Shown: positions 15,776 to 30,282, counted from the first letter of the stretch. The stretch: 40,563 nt of DNA from Gemmatimonadaceae bacterium (GCA_013361335.1 JABFYH010000215.1:1-40563), one strand, 5' to 3'. Notes: a model not told the origin generated them from the sequence alone. Made by a program: numbers and translations.

Positions 15776-16428
15776 CCTCTCGCTCGCGGGTCCTGCTTCA
15801 CCCCGCCGTTCGTGCACTCGTTTTCGCTCTCTGTCTCGTTCCAGCGGCTCACCTGACGCTGGACTGGCTCGCCGAGCTCGGTGTGCTCACGGCCTGGCGC
15901 AGCTCGCTCGGCGCCGATCAGATCCGTGATACGGAGATCCGCACCGGACTGTGGACGCTGCGGTTCCTCGCGATCAGCCTGGCGGTGACGCCGGCGCGGC
16001 AGCTCACGGGTCTCGGGACGCTGGCCAGGTACCGGCGCACCTTCGGACTGTTCTCCTTCTTCTACGCCTGCGTCCACCTGCTCACCTGGACCTGGGCGGA
16101 CACCAACTTCGACCTCCCGTTCATGTGGAAGGAGATCGTGAAGCACAAATACATCCTCGTCGGGATGCTCACCTTCCTTCTGCTGCTTCCCCTGGCGATC
16201 ACCTCGACCAAGGGGTCGATCAGGCGATTGGGCGGGCAGCGCTGGAATCGGCTGCATCGGCTGGTGTACGCGGCGGCGGTGACGGGTACGATCCATTACC
16301 TCTGGGCGGTGAAGAAGGACACCTTCTTTCCCGTCGTCTACTTCGTGGTGTTCGCGCTGCTCCTCGGGTACCGGGTCGCACGGTCGCGCGGACCGGCGTG
16401 GAGCCTCCGTTCCCGGACCGCGGCGTAG
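15772..16428 (+). CDS. msrQ: Heme-binding membrane subunit MsrQ
   Basis: Polytopic b-type heme membrane protein of the ferric reductase-like family that passes quinol or flavin electrons to MsrP. The ORF track begins at GTG 15883, which would remove the first membrane helix (about [21 protein letters not shown]). The reading frame is open from the msrP stop, and a CTG overlapping that stop has an ideal GGAGG, so I extend to 15772 (218 aa, normal for the family). Family marks: [40 protein letters not shown] (His ligand region), [21 protein letters not shown] with further His ligands. Six TM helices are plausible. A rare start codon would keep MsrQ below or matched to MsrP. Confidence 0.9.
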   Translation: MTSRSRVLLHPAVRALVFALCLVPAAHLTLDWLAELGVLTAWRSSLGADQIRDTEIRTGLWTLRFLAISLAVTPARQLTGLGTLARYRRTFGLFSFFYACVHLLTWTWADTNFDLPFMWKEIVKHKYILVGMLTFLLLLPLAITSTKGSIRRLGGQRWNRLHRLVYAAAVTGTIHYLWAVKKDTFFPVVYFVVFALLLGYRVARSRGPAWSLRSRTAA

Positions 16429-16429
16429 C

Positions 16430-17599
16430 GTGCAGCAGCTGGCCTGCTTCGCGATCGTCGCACCGGGACTCGAATCGCTGGCCTTGGCCGAAGCACGCGC
16501 GCTCGGGCTGCCGGCGGAGCTGGAGCCCCGCGGTGGCGGGATCAGCTGGCAGGGTGACCTGCGCTCCGTGCTGCTGGCGAACGGGGGGCTTCGCATCGCG
16601 TCGCGCGTCGTCGTGCGCCTGGCGCGGTTCGAGGCCCGGTCGTTTCCGGAGCTCGAGCGGCACGCGCGGCAGATTCCCTGGACGCGCATCGTCGGCCCGA
16701 CGGGGGCAGCCCGATTCCGCGTCACCTGCAAGAAGTCCCGGCTCTATCACTCGGACGCCGTCGCGCAGCGTCTCGCCGATGCGCTGATGCGGGCCGTGCC
16801 CGGAGCGCGGATCGCGGGAGGGGGCAGGCCGGAGGAGGAGGACGCTGTGGAGGGGCGGGACGAGGACGGTCAGCTCTTCGTCGTGCGGCTGCTCCGCGAC
16901 GAATGCACGGTGAGCGCGGACGCATCCGGGGCGCTGCTCCACCGGCGCGGCTATCGCCAGGCGACGGCGAAAGCGCCGTTGCGTGAGACGCTTGCCGCCG
17001 CGCTCATCGCGGCGTCGGGGTGGGACGGAGCCTCCCCCCTCGTCGATCCCCTTTGCGGATCGGGCACCATTCCCATCGAGGCGGCGCTGCGCGCGGCGGG
17101 GATCCCGCCGGGAATGCACCGACCTTTTGCGGCCGAGCGGTGGCCGGGAGTCTCGCGAACGATCGGCGAGAGAGTCCGGGCCGAGCTGATGGAGGTCGCG
17201 GCGCGAGCGCGATCCGCTGTGATGCCGCCCATCGCGGGGTCCGACCGTGACGAGGGGGCGGTCACGGCGGCGCGTGCCAATGCCGAGCGCGCGGGGGTCT
17301 CTTCGGAGACCGCGTTTTCGGTCCGCGCACTGTCGGACGCGGCATTTGCCACCGGGGAGCGTGGGTGGGTGGTGACGAATCCGCCGTACGGCGTGCGGGT
17401 GGGCGAGGCGGCGCGGGTGCGCGATCTCTGGGCGCAGCTCGGGCATGTGCTGCGGGCGCGAGCGCCGGGCTGGCGGGTTGCGCTCCTGTCGCCTGAGCCG
17501 GCGCTGGAGCGGCAGCTGCGGATTCCGTTACGTGTCGCCGCGCAAACGAGCAACGGAGGGATACCGGTACGGCTGGTGGTTGGCGAGGTTGCGCGATGA
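16430..17599 (+). CDS. THUMP-domain class I SAM-dependent RNA methyltransferase (RlmL/Trm14-like)
   Basis: Guanine-N2 RNA methyltransferase related to the N-terminal half of RlmL (23S rRNA m2G2445) and to tRNA Trm14/TrmN. The 389-aa protein starts FAIVAPGLESLALAEARALGL, followed by a THUMP RNA-binding region (about 55-165) with RFRVTCKKSRLYHSDAVAQRL. The Rossmann catalytic part has LVDPLCGSGTIPIEAAL (SAM site), the acidic GSDRDEGAV, and the target-base motif TNPPYG (about 315-320). RGYRQATAKAPLRETLAAAL is also typical. Start is GTG, 1 nt after the msrQ stop. It lacks the second methyltransferase of E. coli RlmKL. Whether the target is rRNA or tRNA is open. Confidence 0.9.
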   Translation: MQQLACFAIVAPGLESLALAEARALGLPAELEPRGGGISWQGDLRSVLLANGGLRIASRVVVRLARFEARSFPELERHARQIPWTRIVGPTGAARFRVTCKKSRLYHSDAVAQRLADALMRAVPGARIAGGGRPEEEDAVEGRDEDGQLFVVRLLRDECTVSADASGALLHRRGYRQATAKAPLRETLAAALIAASGWDGASPLVDPLCGSGTIPIEAALRAAGIPPGMHRPFAAERWPGVSRTIGERVRAELMEVAARARSAVMPPIAGSDRDEGAVTAARANAERAGVSSETAFSVRALSDAAFATGERGWVVTNPPYGVRVGEAARVRDLWAQLGHVLRARAPGWRVALLSPEPALERQLRIPLRVAAQTSNGGIPVRLVVGEVAR

Positions 17600-18075
17600 C
17601 GCGTCGTGATGGGCGAGTGACGGGGTTGCAGCGTTCGGCGGGGGGCGTGCCGAAGCTACCGGTGGAGCGGGCAATGGTCGGCGCCGGGGGGATGGAGGGG
17701 GACCGGCAGGCCAACCGGCGATTTCACGGCGGGCCCGACCGCGCGCTCTGCCTGTATGCCCAGGAACGGCTCGACGCGTTGGCCGCGGCGGGCCATCCGG
17801 TGGAGCGTGGAACCCTGGGCGAGAATGTGACGATCGCCGGGCTTCCCTGGGAGGAGGTTCGTCCGGGCGCTCGGCTGCGGTTGGGGGGTGTGGAGGTGGA
17901 GGTGACGGGGTATGCCGCGCCCTGCAGCAAGATCTCGTTCGGGTTTGCCGACGGGGGCTCAAGTCGGGTGGGGCAGCGGTCGAACCCTGGATGGAGCCGG
18001 GTGTATGTGCGTATTCTGTCCGCAGGGGAGCTCACCGTGGGTGATCCGGTGACGCTGCACGGGATAAAGCAATAA
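17596..18075 (+). CDS. MOSC domain protein (YiiM-like)
   Basis: MOSC domains occur in molybdenum-cofactor sulfurases and Moco-dependent oxidoreductases handling N-hydroxylated compounds. The 159-aa single-domain protein shows KLPVERAMVGAGGMEGDRQ, HGGPDRALCLYAQE, GTLGENVTI, and the conserved Cys in YAAPCSKIS that would bind the cofactor. ATG 17596 overlaps the methyltransferase stop (ATGA). Its place two genes after the Moco enzyme MsrP is suggestive, but MsrP does not need a sulfurated cofactor, so a link is inference. It ends the msrP run; a structured leader for the kinase cluster follows. Confidence 0.9.
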   Translation: MTRRDGRVTGLQRSAGGVPKLPVERAMVGAGGMEGDRQANRRFHGGPDRALCLYAQERLDALAAAGHPVERGTLGENVTIAGLPWEEVRPGARLRLGGVEVEVTGYAAPCSKISFGFADGGSSRVGQRSNPGWSRVYVRILSAGELTVGDPVTLHGIKQ

Positions 18076-18083
18076 CAATTGAT

Positions 18084-18112
18084 TTGACCGAAGCGTGGTT
18101 CTTGCAGTGATC
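18084..18112 (+). promoter_or_regulatory. Possible promoter of the kinase cluster
   Basis: TTGACC at 18084-18089 is a good -35, but the hexamer 17 nt on (GTGATC) is a poor -10. If used, the transcript would carry a leader of about 165 nt. Confidence 0.25.
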
Positions 18113-18223
18113 GCTCGTTTCCCGGAGCAGTTCCGGGCCGCCACGTAATGGACGAGCCCGGCACGTCCCTTGAATGGAGTCCAAGCGCGAGGCTTCGTGC
18201 TGCGGCACGAGGCGCGTCGGTAA

Positions 18224-18246
18224 GCCACCGATCCTGGGTCGGTGGC
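18224..18246 (+). terminator. Hairpin before the poly-HAMP kinase start
   Basis: GCCACCGA, loop TCCTGGG, TCGGTGGC, followed by CTTTCGT. The stem of 8 bp with a short T run resembles an intrinsic terminator. It could end the msrP-MOSC transcript or act as an attenuator for the kinase operon. Confidence 0.45.
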
Positions 18247-18270
18247 CTTTCGTATCCTCTCTTTCCTCAT

Positions 18271-18275
18271 AGGAG
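18271..18275 (+). promoter_or_regulatory. Ribosome binding site of the poly-HAMP kinase
   Basis: AGGAG, 6 nt before the GTG at 18282, fixes that start codon. Confidence 0.6.
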
Positions 18276-18281
18276 CTGACC

Positions 18282-24712
<6,431 letters not shown>

Positions 24713-24728
<16 letters not shown>

Positions 24729-25585
24729 GCTCCGAAGCCTCCCTCGCGGGAGCTCCGCTCACGTACAATCCCGACCTGGAGCGGCTCGAGATCGAGCTGC
24801 TCCTGGAAGGGGTGTTTCGGCATTACGGCTTCGACTTTCGCGCGTACGCCTACGCGTCCATCCGCCGCCGGCTGTGGAAGCGGGTGGAGGGCGAAGGGCT
24901 GCGGACGATCTCGGGGCTGCAGGACCGGATCCTCCATGATCCGGAGGCGATGGAGCGGCTGCTGCTGGACCTCTCCGTCAACGTCACGGCGATGTTCCGC
25001 GATCCGAGCTTCTACAAGGAGTTTCGCGAGCAGGTCGTGCCGCTGCTGCGCACCTACCCGTTCATCCGGATCTGGCATGCCGGCTGTTCGACCGGGGAGG
25101 AGGTGTTCTCGATGGCCATCCTCCTCGAGGAGGAGGGGTTGTACGACCGGGCGCGTCTCTACGCGACCGACATCAACGACGTGGTGCTCCAACGGGCGAA
25201 GCAGGGAATCTTCCCGCTCGACCGGATGCAGGAGTACACCGAGAACTACCTGCGGGCGGGGGGCAAGCACTCCTTCTCGCAGTACTACACGGCGAAGTAC
25301 GACGGCGCGCTGTTCAGCCCGGCCCTCACACGCAACATCGTGTTCTCGCAGCACAACCTCGTGACGGACCGGTCGTTCAGCGAGTTCCACGTGATCTTCT
25401 GCCGCAACGTCCTGATCTACTTCGACAAGACGCTGCAGAACCGGGTGCACTCGCTGTTCTACGACTCGCTCGTGATGTTCGGGATCATGGCGCTCGGCAG
25501 CAAGGAGTCGCTCAAGTTCTCGCAGTACGAGCCGTGCTACGAGAAGCTGAGCGCGACGGAAAAGCTGTACCGCAAGGTGCACTGA
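24713..25585 (+). CDS. cheR: CheR-type protein-glutamate methyltransferase
   Basis: Transfers methyl groups from S-adenosylmethionine to glutamate side chains, classically on chemoreceptors. The 290-aa protein has the CheR N-terminal helical domain ([22 protein letters not shown]) and the SAM fold with [18 protein letters not shown] (about 121-138), YATDIND and [14 protein letters not shown]. No TPR tail. The ORF track starts far upstream in the kinase's shadow frame. ATG 24713 overlaps the kinase by 16 nt; GTG 24725 (GTGA overlap) is an equal alternative. It is part of the kinase-cheR-cheB-kinase operon, with no chemoreceptor gene in the window, so the substrate is open. Confidence 0.95.
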
Positions 25586-26205
25586 TGGCGTCGACGCGCG
25601 AGGCGCAGGCCGTGCCGGGGGTGGGCTACGATCTCGTGGTCGTGGGCACCTCGTGGGGTGGGCTGGCGGCGCTGCGCACGCTGGTGGCGGGGCTGCCGGA
25701 AACGTTCACGATGGCGGTCGCGCTCGTGCAGCATCGGCACAAGGATTCGGATCACCTGCTCCGCGTGCTCCTGCAGGAGCGCTCGGCGCTGGAGGTGTGC
25801 GAGGTGGAAGACAAGATGCCGGTGGAGCATGGCCGGATCTACGTGGCCCCGCCGGATTACCACACGCTCGTGGAGCCGGGCCACTTCTCGTTGAGCACGG
25901 AGGCGCCGGTGCGCTACAGCCGGCCGTCGATCGACGTGACCTTCGCCTCGGCGGCGACGAGCTACGGGCACCGGACGGTGGGCATCGTGCTGACCGGGGC
26001 GAATGCCGACGGCTCGCAGGGGCTGCGGCAGATCTCCGATCGGGGCGGGATGGCGATCGTCCAGGATCCGCGCACGGCGGAGAGCCCGACGATGCCGACG
26101 GCGGCGGCGAAGGCGGTCGCGCGGGCGCGGGTCATGCCGCTCGACGGCATCGTGGCGTTCCTGCGCGAGCTGCCGGCGGGCGTGCCGGAGCGGGAGGAGG
26201 CATGA
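25585..26205 (+). CDS. cheB: CheB-type protein-glutamate methylesterase, receiver-less
   Basis: Catalytic CheB domain alone (206 aa) that removes methyl esters or deamidates glutamine. The triad is visible: Ser23 in GTSWGGLAAL, His50 in VQHRHKD and Asp142 in GANADGSQGL. RIYVAPPDYH and YSRPSIDVTFASAA are typical. The usual N-terminal receiver that controls CheB by phosphorylation is absent, so activity must be constitutive or controlled by a partner. Start ATG 25585 shares one base with the cheR stop (TGATG); the ORF-track start at 25534 overlaps cheR. The next kinase begins at an ATGA overlap. Confidence 0.95.
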   Translation: MASTREAQAVPGVGYDLVVVGTSWGGLAALRTLVAGLPETFTMAVALVQHRHKDSDHLLRVLLQERSALEVCEVEDKMPVEHGRIYVAPPDYHTLVEPGHFSLSTEAPVRYSRPSIDVTFASAATSYGHRTVGIVLTGANADGSQGLRQISDRGGMAIVQDPRTAESPTMPTAAAKAVARARVMPLDGIVAFLRELPAGVPEREEA

Positions 26206-27962
26206 GCGCCGGCCTGACGCTGGAAACCCAGACCGCCCCGCACCCCGTCACCGCGCCGATGGACGGGCTGTACGGGCCCATGCCGCCGGTCGAGATCCTC
26301 ATCGTCGACGACCGGCCCGAGAACCTGCTCGCGCTCGAGGCGATCCTCGAGCCGCTGGGGCAGAAGCTCGTGCGGGCCCACTCGGGCGACGAGGCGCTGC
26401 GGCTCCTGCTGTCGCACGACTTCGCCATGATCCTGCTCGACGTGCAGATGCCGGGGATCGACGGCTTCGAGACGGCGCGGCTCATCAAGTCGCGCGAGCG
26501 CACGAAGTACATCCCGATCATCTTCCTGACGGCGATCAGCAAGGACGAGCAGTACGTGTTCGAAGGATATTCGGTGGGGGCGGTGGACTACATGACCAAG
26601 CCCTTCCAGCCGGACATCCTGCGCTCGAAGGTGAGCGTGTTCGTCGACCTGTACCAGAAGCAGCGGCAGATCGCGTCGCAGGCGGACCTGATCCGCGAGA
26701 GCGAGAAGCGCGAGCTGGAGCTCCGGCACGTGCGCGAGATCTACGAGTCCGAGGCGCGCTTCTCGGAGATCGTCGGCTCGGCGATGGACGCGATCGTCGT
26801 GTTCGACGCCGACGGGCTGATCTCCCTGTTCAACGCCGCGGCGGAGCGGATGTTCTGCGCCAAGGCCGACGGCGCGGTGGGGGGGAACGTGATGCGGTAC
26901 TTCCCGGAGGTCGGGCGCCGGGAAACGCTCGACCGGATCTGCCACATGTCCGGCGCCGACCGCCAGCACGAGAACACCTGTACCACCGACACGCCGGCCG
27001 AGCATGTCCTCGCCTTCACCGGGCGGCGGGAGACAGGCGAGGAGTTTCCGATCGAGGCGACGGCGAGCTGCCTCGACGTGCGGGGCAAGCGCACCTACAC
27101 GCTGATCGTGCGCGACATCTCGGAGCGCCGGCGTGCGGAGGAGGCACTCAAGGAGCAGGCGGAGTCGCTGGCGAAGGCGATGACCGAGCTCAAGGCGCTG
27201 AACGACGAGCTCGGAGAGCGTCAGGCGGAGCTCGAGCGGGCGATGGCGGCGCGCAGCCGCTTCTACGCCTCGATGAGCCACGAGCTGCGCACGCCGATCA
27301 ACGCCGTGCTCGGCTACAGCACGCTGCTGCTGGAGAACATCTACGGTCCCCTGAACGAAAAGCAGGCGGAGGGGATCTCGCGCACCCACAAGGCGGCGAA
27401 GCATCTGCTCGAGCTGGTGAACGACGTGCTCGACCTGTCCAAGATCGAGGCGGGGAAGATCGACCTGCGGCTCCAGCCCGTGCACTTCCCGCAGCTGATC
27501 GAGGATCTGTTCGTGACGGTGCGTCCGCTGGCCGACCAGTACGGCTCGCCGCTGGCGCTGACGCACGACGGCGGGCCGCTCAAGGTGGTGAGCGATCCAC
27601 GGCGGCTGCGGCAGATCCTGCTCAACCTGCTCTCCAACGCGATCAAGTTCGGGCGCGGCAAGCCGATCCAGGTGCACTCGAGAGCGACCGACGAGGGGGG
27701 GATCGTGATCGAGGTGCGCGACGAGGGCGAAGGGATCGCCGCGGCGGACCTGGAGAAGATCTTCGACGAGTTCGTGCAGCTCGGAAAGACGCAGCTCACC
27801 GAGGGCACGGGACTGGGGCTGCCGATCTCGCGCCGTCTCGCCGAGATGCTCCAGGGAACGCTGGACGTGGAGTCCGAGGTCGGGGTGGGAAGTGTGTTCC
27901 GGCTCACACTTCCCGCGTCGGGCGAGACCCCAGCGGTGCGCCCGGGCAAGTCCGCCGGCTGA
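26202..27962 (+). CDS. Hybrid kinase: REC-PAS-HisKA-HATPase
   Basis: A 586-aa soluble protein. The N-terminal receiver (about 30-150) is complete: ILIVDDRPEN, Asp in MILLDVQMPGIDG, FLTAIS and MTKPF. A coiled linker leads to a PAS domain (about 185-310, FSEIVGSAMDAIVVFDADGL, ending RDISERRRAEEAL), HisKA with His360 in [16 protein letters not shown], and HATPase with NLLSNAIKFGRG and GTGLGLPISRR. An N-terminal receiver means the kinase is probably controlled by phosphorylation, for instance from the poly-HAMP kinase. ATG 26202 overlaps the cheB stop and is preceded by GGAGGAGG. It shares its operon with cheR/cheB. Confidence 0.95.
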   Translation: MSAGLTLETQTAPHPVTAPMDGLYGPMPPVEILIVDDRPENLLALEAILEPLGQKLVRAHSGDEALRLLLSHDFAMILLDVQMPGIDGFETARLIKSRERTKYIPIIFLTAISKDEQYVFEGYSVGAVDYMTKPFQPDILRSKVSVFVDLYQKQRQIASQADLIRESEKRELELRHVREIYESEARFSEIVGSAMDAIVVFDADGLISLFNAAAERMFCAKADGAVGGNVMRYFPEVGRRETLDRICHMSGADRQHENTCTTDTPAEHVLAFTGRRETGEEFPIEATASCLDVRGKRTYTLIVRDISERRRAEEALKEQAESLAKAMTELKALNDELGERQAELERAMAARSRFYASMSHELRTPINAVLGYSTLLLENIYGPLNEKQAEGISRTHKAAKHLLELVNDVLDLSKIEAGKIDLRLQPVHFPQLIEDLFVTVRPLADQYGSPLALTHDGGPLKVVSDPRRLRQILLNLLSNAIKFGRGKPIQVHSRATDEGGIVIEVRDEGEGIAAADLEKIFDEFVQLGKTQLTEGTGLGLPISRRLAEMLQGTLDVESEVGVGSVFRLTLPASGETPAVRPGKSAG

Positions 27963-28040
27963 CCGACGCCGTGCGGGGGCTCGTCCGGCGCGGGACCCCT
28001 GGCGCGCCGCCGAGAAAATGCGCATCGTCGCTCACGGTGC

Positions 28041-28063
28041 GCGCGGCGGAATTCACGCCGCGC
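28041..28063. terminator. Hairpin in the gap after the REC-PAS kinase
   Basis: GCGCGGCG, loop GAATTCA, CGCCGCGC: a perfect 8-bp stem within the 169-nt gap 27963-28131. There is no T tract, so a terminator role is only suggested by position. The gap also holds a promoter just before 28132. Confidence 0.35.
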
Positions 28064-28097
28064 ATCCGAGGTCCGCGCGCACGGCAGCGGAGCTCGA

Positions 28098-28126
28098 TGA
28101 ACATCCACCACGGAACGCGGTATATT
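28098..28126 (+). promoter_or_regulatory. Predicted promoter, leaderless, of the 28132 gene
   Basis: TGAACA (28098-28103), 17-nt spacer, TATATT (28121-28126), then 5 nt to the ATG at 28132. The AT-rich -10 is striking in this GC-rich region. Transcription should start at or next to the start codon. It would separate the last pseudo-receiver/kinase pair from the poly-HAMP operon. Confidence 0.55.
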
Positions 28127-28131
28127 GCGGC

Positions 28132-28551
28132 ATGCGAGTGCTGTGTGTGGGTCGTCATGCCTTTCTGAGCGAGCATCTGTGCCGCGTCTTTCGCGACGCC
28201 GGCGCCGATTGCGAGCCCGCCGTCGGCGCATCGGCGGCGCTGCGCCGCGCGGCCGAGCTCGAGCCGCACGCGGTGGTGTGCGACTCCGATCTCATCACGC
28301 CGGCGCTGCTGGACTCGTGGGCCGCGGAGCCGGTGCTCAGCCAGGTGCCCGTGCTCGCGGTGAGCCTGACGCGTCGTCCCGAAGAATCCGCGCCGGCAGA
28401 GCTGAACGGGCTGGCGGCGGTGATCTACCTCCCGTCGATCGAGCGTGAACAGGTCGTGGCGCTGCTCGCGGGGCTGCACCGACCGCGCGGCGTGACCGCT
28501 CCGCCGGCCTGGCGCATGTCCGCGCCGGCGGCCTCCGTCCACACCGGCTGA
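28132..28551 (+). CDS. Divergent receiver-like protein
   Basis: A 139-aa single-domain protein beginning MRVLCVGRHAFLSEHLCRVF, with a receiver-type beta-alpha alternation, an Asp at the phospho-acceptor place (VVCDSDL, Asp51) and VPVLAVSLTRR, IYLPS. The N-terminal acidic pair is missing (VGRH) and the terminal Lys is replaced by the YLPS loop, so it is probably not phosphorylated in the normal way. The ORF-track start at 27892 lies in the previous gene; ATG 28132 follows a strong -10 element. The kinase at 28571 starts 19 nt after its stop, so the pair is likely a unit. It resembles the protein at 9764 in size and degeneration. Confidence 0.7.
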   Translation: MRVLCVGRHAFLSEHLCRVFRDAGADCEPAVGASAALRRAAELEPHAVVCDSDLITPALLDSWAAEPVLSQVPVLAVSLTRRPEESAPAELNGLAAVIYLPSIEREQVVALLAGLHRPRGVTAPPAWRMSAPAASVHTG

Positions 28552-28570
28552 GTCGAGCGACCCCACGCCC

Positions 28571-30157
28571 GTGCGAGTCCGCCGAGGCACCGGATTGTCT
28601 GCACCCACGGCGAGCTCGGGCGGCCGTGACAACGCGCCGGCGGATCTCAACCCGTGGGCGGCCCTGGAGAGCCTCGACACGGGAGTGCTCGTCCTCTCGT
28701 CCGACCTTCGCGTGCTCTACGCCAACACGGCGTGGGCGTCGTGGCTCGGCGCACCGATCCCGCCGGGGACGCCCTTCGCGACGCTGATCGACGAAGGGGC
28801 GATGAGCCCGGTGGACGAGCTGCGTGCGGTGCTGGTGGACGGCGAGCCACGCCCGATGCAGCTCGCATTGCGGGCGGCGCACGCCGACAGCTACGCGCGG
28901 CGCGTGAGCGGTGTGGCGCGCCGGACGGCGACGGGGGTCGTGCTCGAGGCGCGTGGCGACTCGGAAGACGACCGGGACGCGCTGGACGACGTCGCGCGCC
29001 GGCTCGCCGAGGTGACCGACATGGCCGAGGTGCTGCGCACGCTCTGCGAGATCGCGGCGCGGCAGTGTCAGGGCACGGGCGCGGCCGTGCTGCGCATGAC
29101 GGGCAACCTCGGCGAGGTGGTCGCGGCCTCGGGCGATCTCCTCCCCGCGCGCGGCCGGTGCTTCGAGCTGACGGGCTCGATGATGGGCGAGGCGATGTCG
29201 CGCGGCGAGACGGTCGCAGAGGAGAACTTCTACGAGTCCGGCCGGCCGTTGCAGCGCGTGGTGCCCGAGCTGGCGCTGGGCCCGGTGCTCGTCGCGCCGC
29301 TCCACGCGCACGGCGACACGCTGGGCGTGCTGGCGGTGGGCCGCTCGATCGGTGCGCGTCCCTTCCGCGTGCGCGACGAGCAGCGGCTGCGCCTGCTGTC
29401 CGACCACGCGGCGCTCGCGGTGCACAAGTCGCTGCTGCTCCAGCAGGCCCGCAGCGCGGACCGCGCGAAGGGGCGCTTCCTGGCGACGATGAGCCACGAG
29501 CTGCGAACGCCGCTGACGGCACTCGCCGGCTACAACGAGCTGCTGGCCGATCAGGTGATCGGCCCGATGAGCGATCCCCAGCTCGACATCATCGACCGCA
29601 TGCGGTCGGTGACGACGCACCTCTCGGCGATGATCGAGGAGATCCTGGCGTTCACGAGCCTGGAGGAGGGGCGCGAGACGGTCCGGCCGACGGACTTCCT
29701 GGCGGAGGATCTGGTGCGTGCGGCGACGGCGGTGATCGGTCCGCTGGCGGAGCAGAAGGGGCTGCGTCTGCACGTGCAGCTCCCCTTCTCGTCGGTGCGG
29801 ATGACGAGCGACATCGACAAGGCGCGGCAGATCCTGGTGAACCTGCTGGGCAATGCAGTGAAGTTCACCGACGCAGGGGCGGTGACGCTGCGCCTGAGCC
29901 GCGGGGCGCGGGCGGTGCGGGTGGACATCGCGGACACGGGCATCGGGATCCCGCCCGACGAGCTCCCGCGCCTGTTCCGGCCGTTCGCCCAGGTGGATAC
30001 CGGTTTGACGCGCCGCCACGGGGGGACGGGACTCGGGCTGTACATCTCCCGCCGTCTGGCGACGCTCCTGGGCGGGCACATCGAGGTGGAGAGCCGGCCG
30101 GGCGCGGGGTCGACGTTTACCGTTGTCCTGCCGGTCTCGTGGGAAGGTCCTAACTAG
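28571..30157 (+). CDS. Sensor histidine kinase: PAS-GAF-HisKA-HATPase
   Basis: A 528-aa soluble kinase. A PAS-like domain (about 28-125, LDTGVLVLSSDLRVLYANTAW) and a GAF domain (about 140-295, MAEVLRTLCEIAARQCQGTGAAVLR ... LGVLAVGRS) precede HisKA with His309 in [19 protein letters not shown]. HATPase has NLLGNAVKFTDAG, DTGIGIPPDELPRLF and GTGLGLYISRR. No receiver is attached. GTG 28571 is the only in-frame start near the N-terminus, 19 nt after the pseudo-receiver gene; no clear ribosome site. It closes the signalling cluster; its partner regulator is not in the window unless the pseudo-receiver at 28132 binds it. Confidence 0.93.
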   Translation: MRVRRGTGLSAPTASSGGRDNAPADLNPWAALESLDTGVLVLSSDLRVLYANTAWASWLGAPIPPGTPFATLIDEGAMSPVDELRAVLVDGEPRPMQLALRAAHADSYARRVSGVARRTATGVVLEARGDSEDDRDALDDVARRLAEVTDMAEVLRTLCEIAARQCQGTGAAVLRMTGNLGEVVAASGDLLPARGRCFELTGSMMGEAMSRGETVAEENFYESGRPLQRVVPELALGPVLVAPLHAHGDTLGVLAVGRSIGARPFRVRDEQRLRLLSDHAALAVHKSLLLQQARSADRAKGRFLATMSHELRTPLTALAGYNELLADQVIGPMSDPQLDIIDRMRSVTTHLSAMIEEILAFTSLEEGRETVRPTDFLAEDLVRAATAVIGPLAEQKGLRLHVQLPFSSVRMTSDIDKARQILVNLLGNAVKFTDAGAVTLRLSRGARAVRVDIADTGIGIPPDELPRLFRPFAQVDTGLTRRHGGTGLGLYISRRLATLLGGHIEVESRPGAGSTFTVVLPVSWEGPN

Positions 30158-30276
30158 GGCGCTCCGTCGGGCGGCGCAACGCGCGCGGCCCTCATAGACC
30201 CACATCCCGATCCCGCTCGTCAATGAGCGCGCTGCGCCGCGGGCCGCCAGCCCGCCCCATAAGCGCAGCGCCCCAT

Positions 30277-30282
30277 TAACTT
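30277..30282 (+). promoter_or_regulatory. Possible -10 element directly before sucA
   Basis: TAACTT in ATTAACTTTCC ends 7 nt before the sucA ATG, the same placing as at sufE and 28132. No convincing -35 is seen. The rest of the 132-nt gap (30158-30289) shows no other element I can support. Confidence 0.25.

Larger units (their letters stand above)
18076..18281 (+). ncRNA. Structured 5' leader of the poly-HAMP kinase operon, family unknown
   Basis: This 206-nt gap holds several stable hairpins in the sense of the downstream operon. CCCGGA/TCCGGG is at 18121-18137. GGACG/CGTCC is at 18150-18168. A long stem with a 3-nt bulge, CGCG(AGG)CTTCGTGC / GCACGAGGCGCG, is at 18186-18216. A last hairpin is at 18224-18246, about 24 nt before the ribosome site. 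I compared it by eye with c-di-GMP-I, TPP, FMN, cobalamin and fluoride riboswitches and found no core match. It may be an attenuator or a new structured RNA, or simply a terminator plus untranslated region. Confidence 0.35.

Noticed and set aside
18076-18281. Known riboswitch (c-di-GMP-I, TPP, FMN, cobalamin, fluoride)
   Set aside because: The conserved core sequences of these classes were not found by eye. A covariance search would be decisive.
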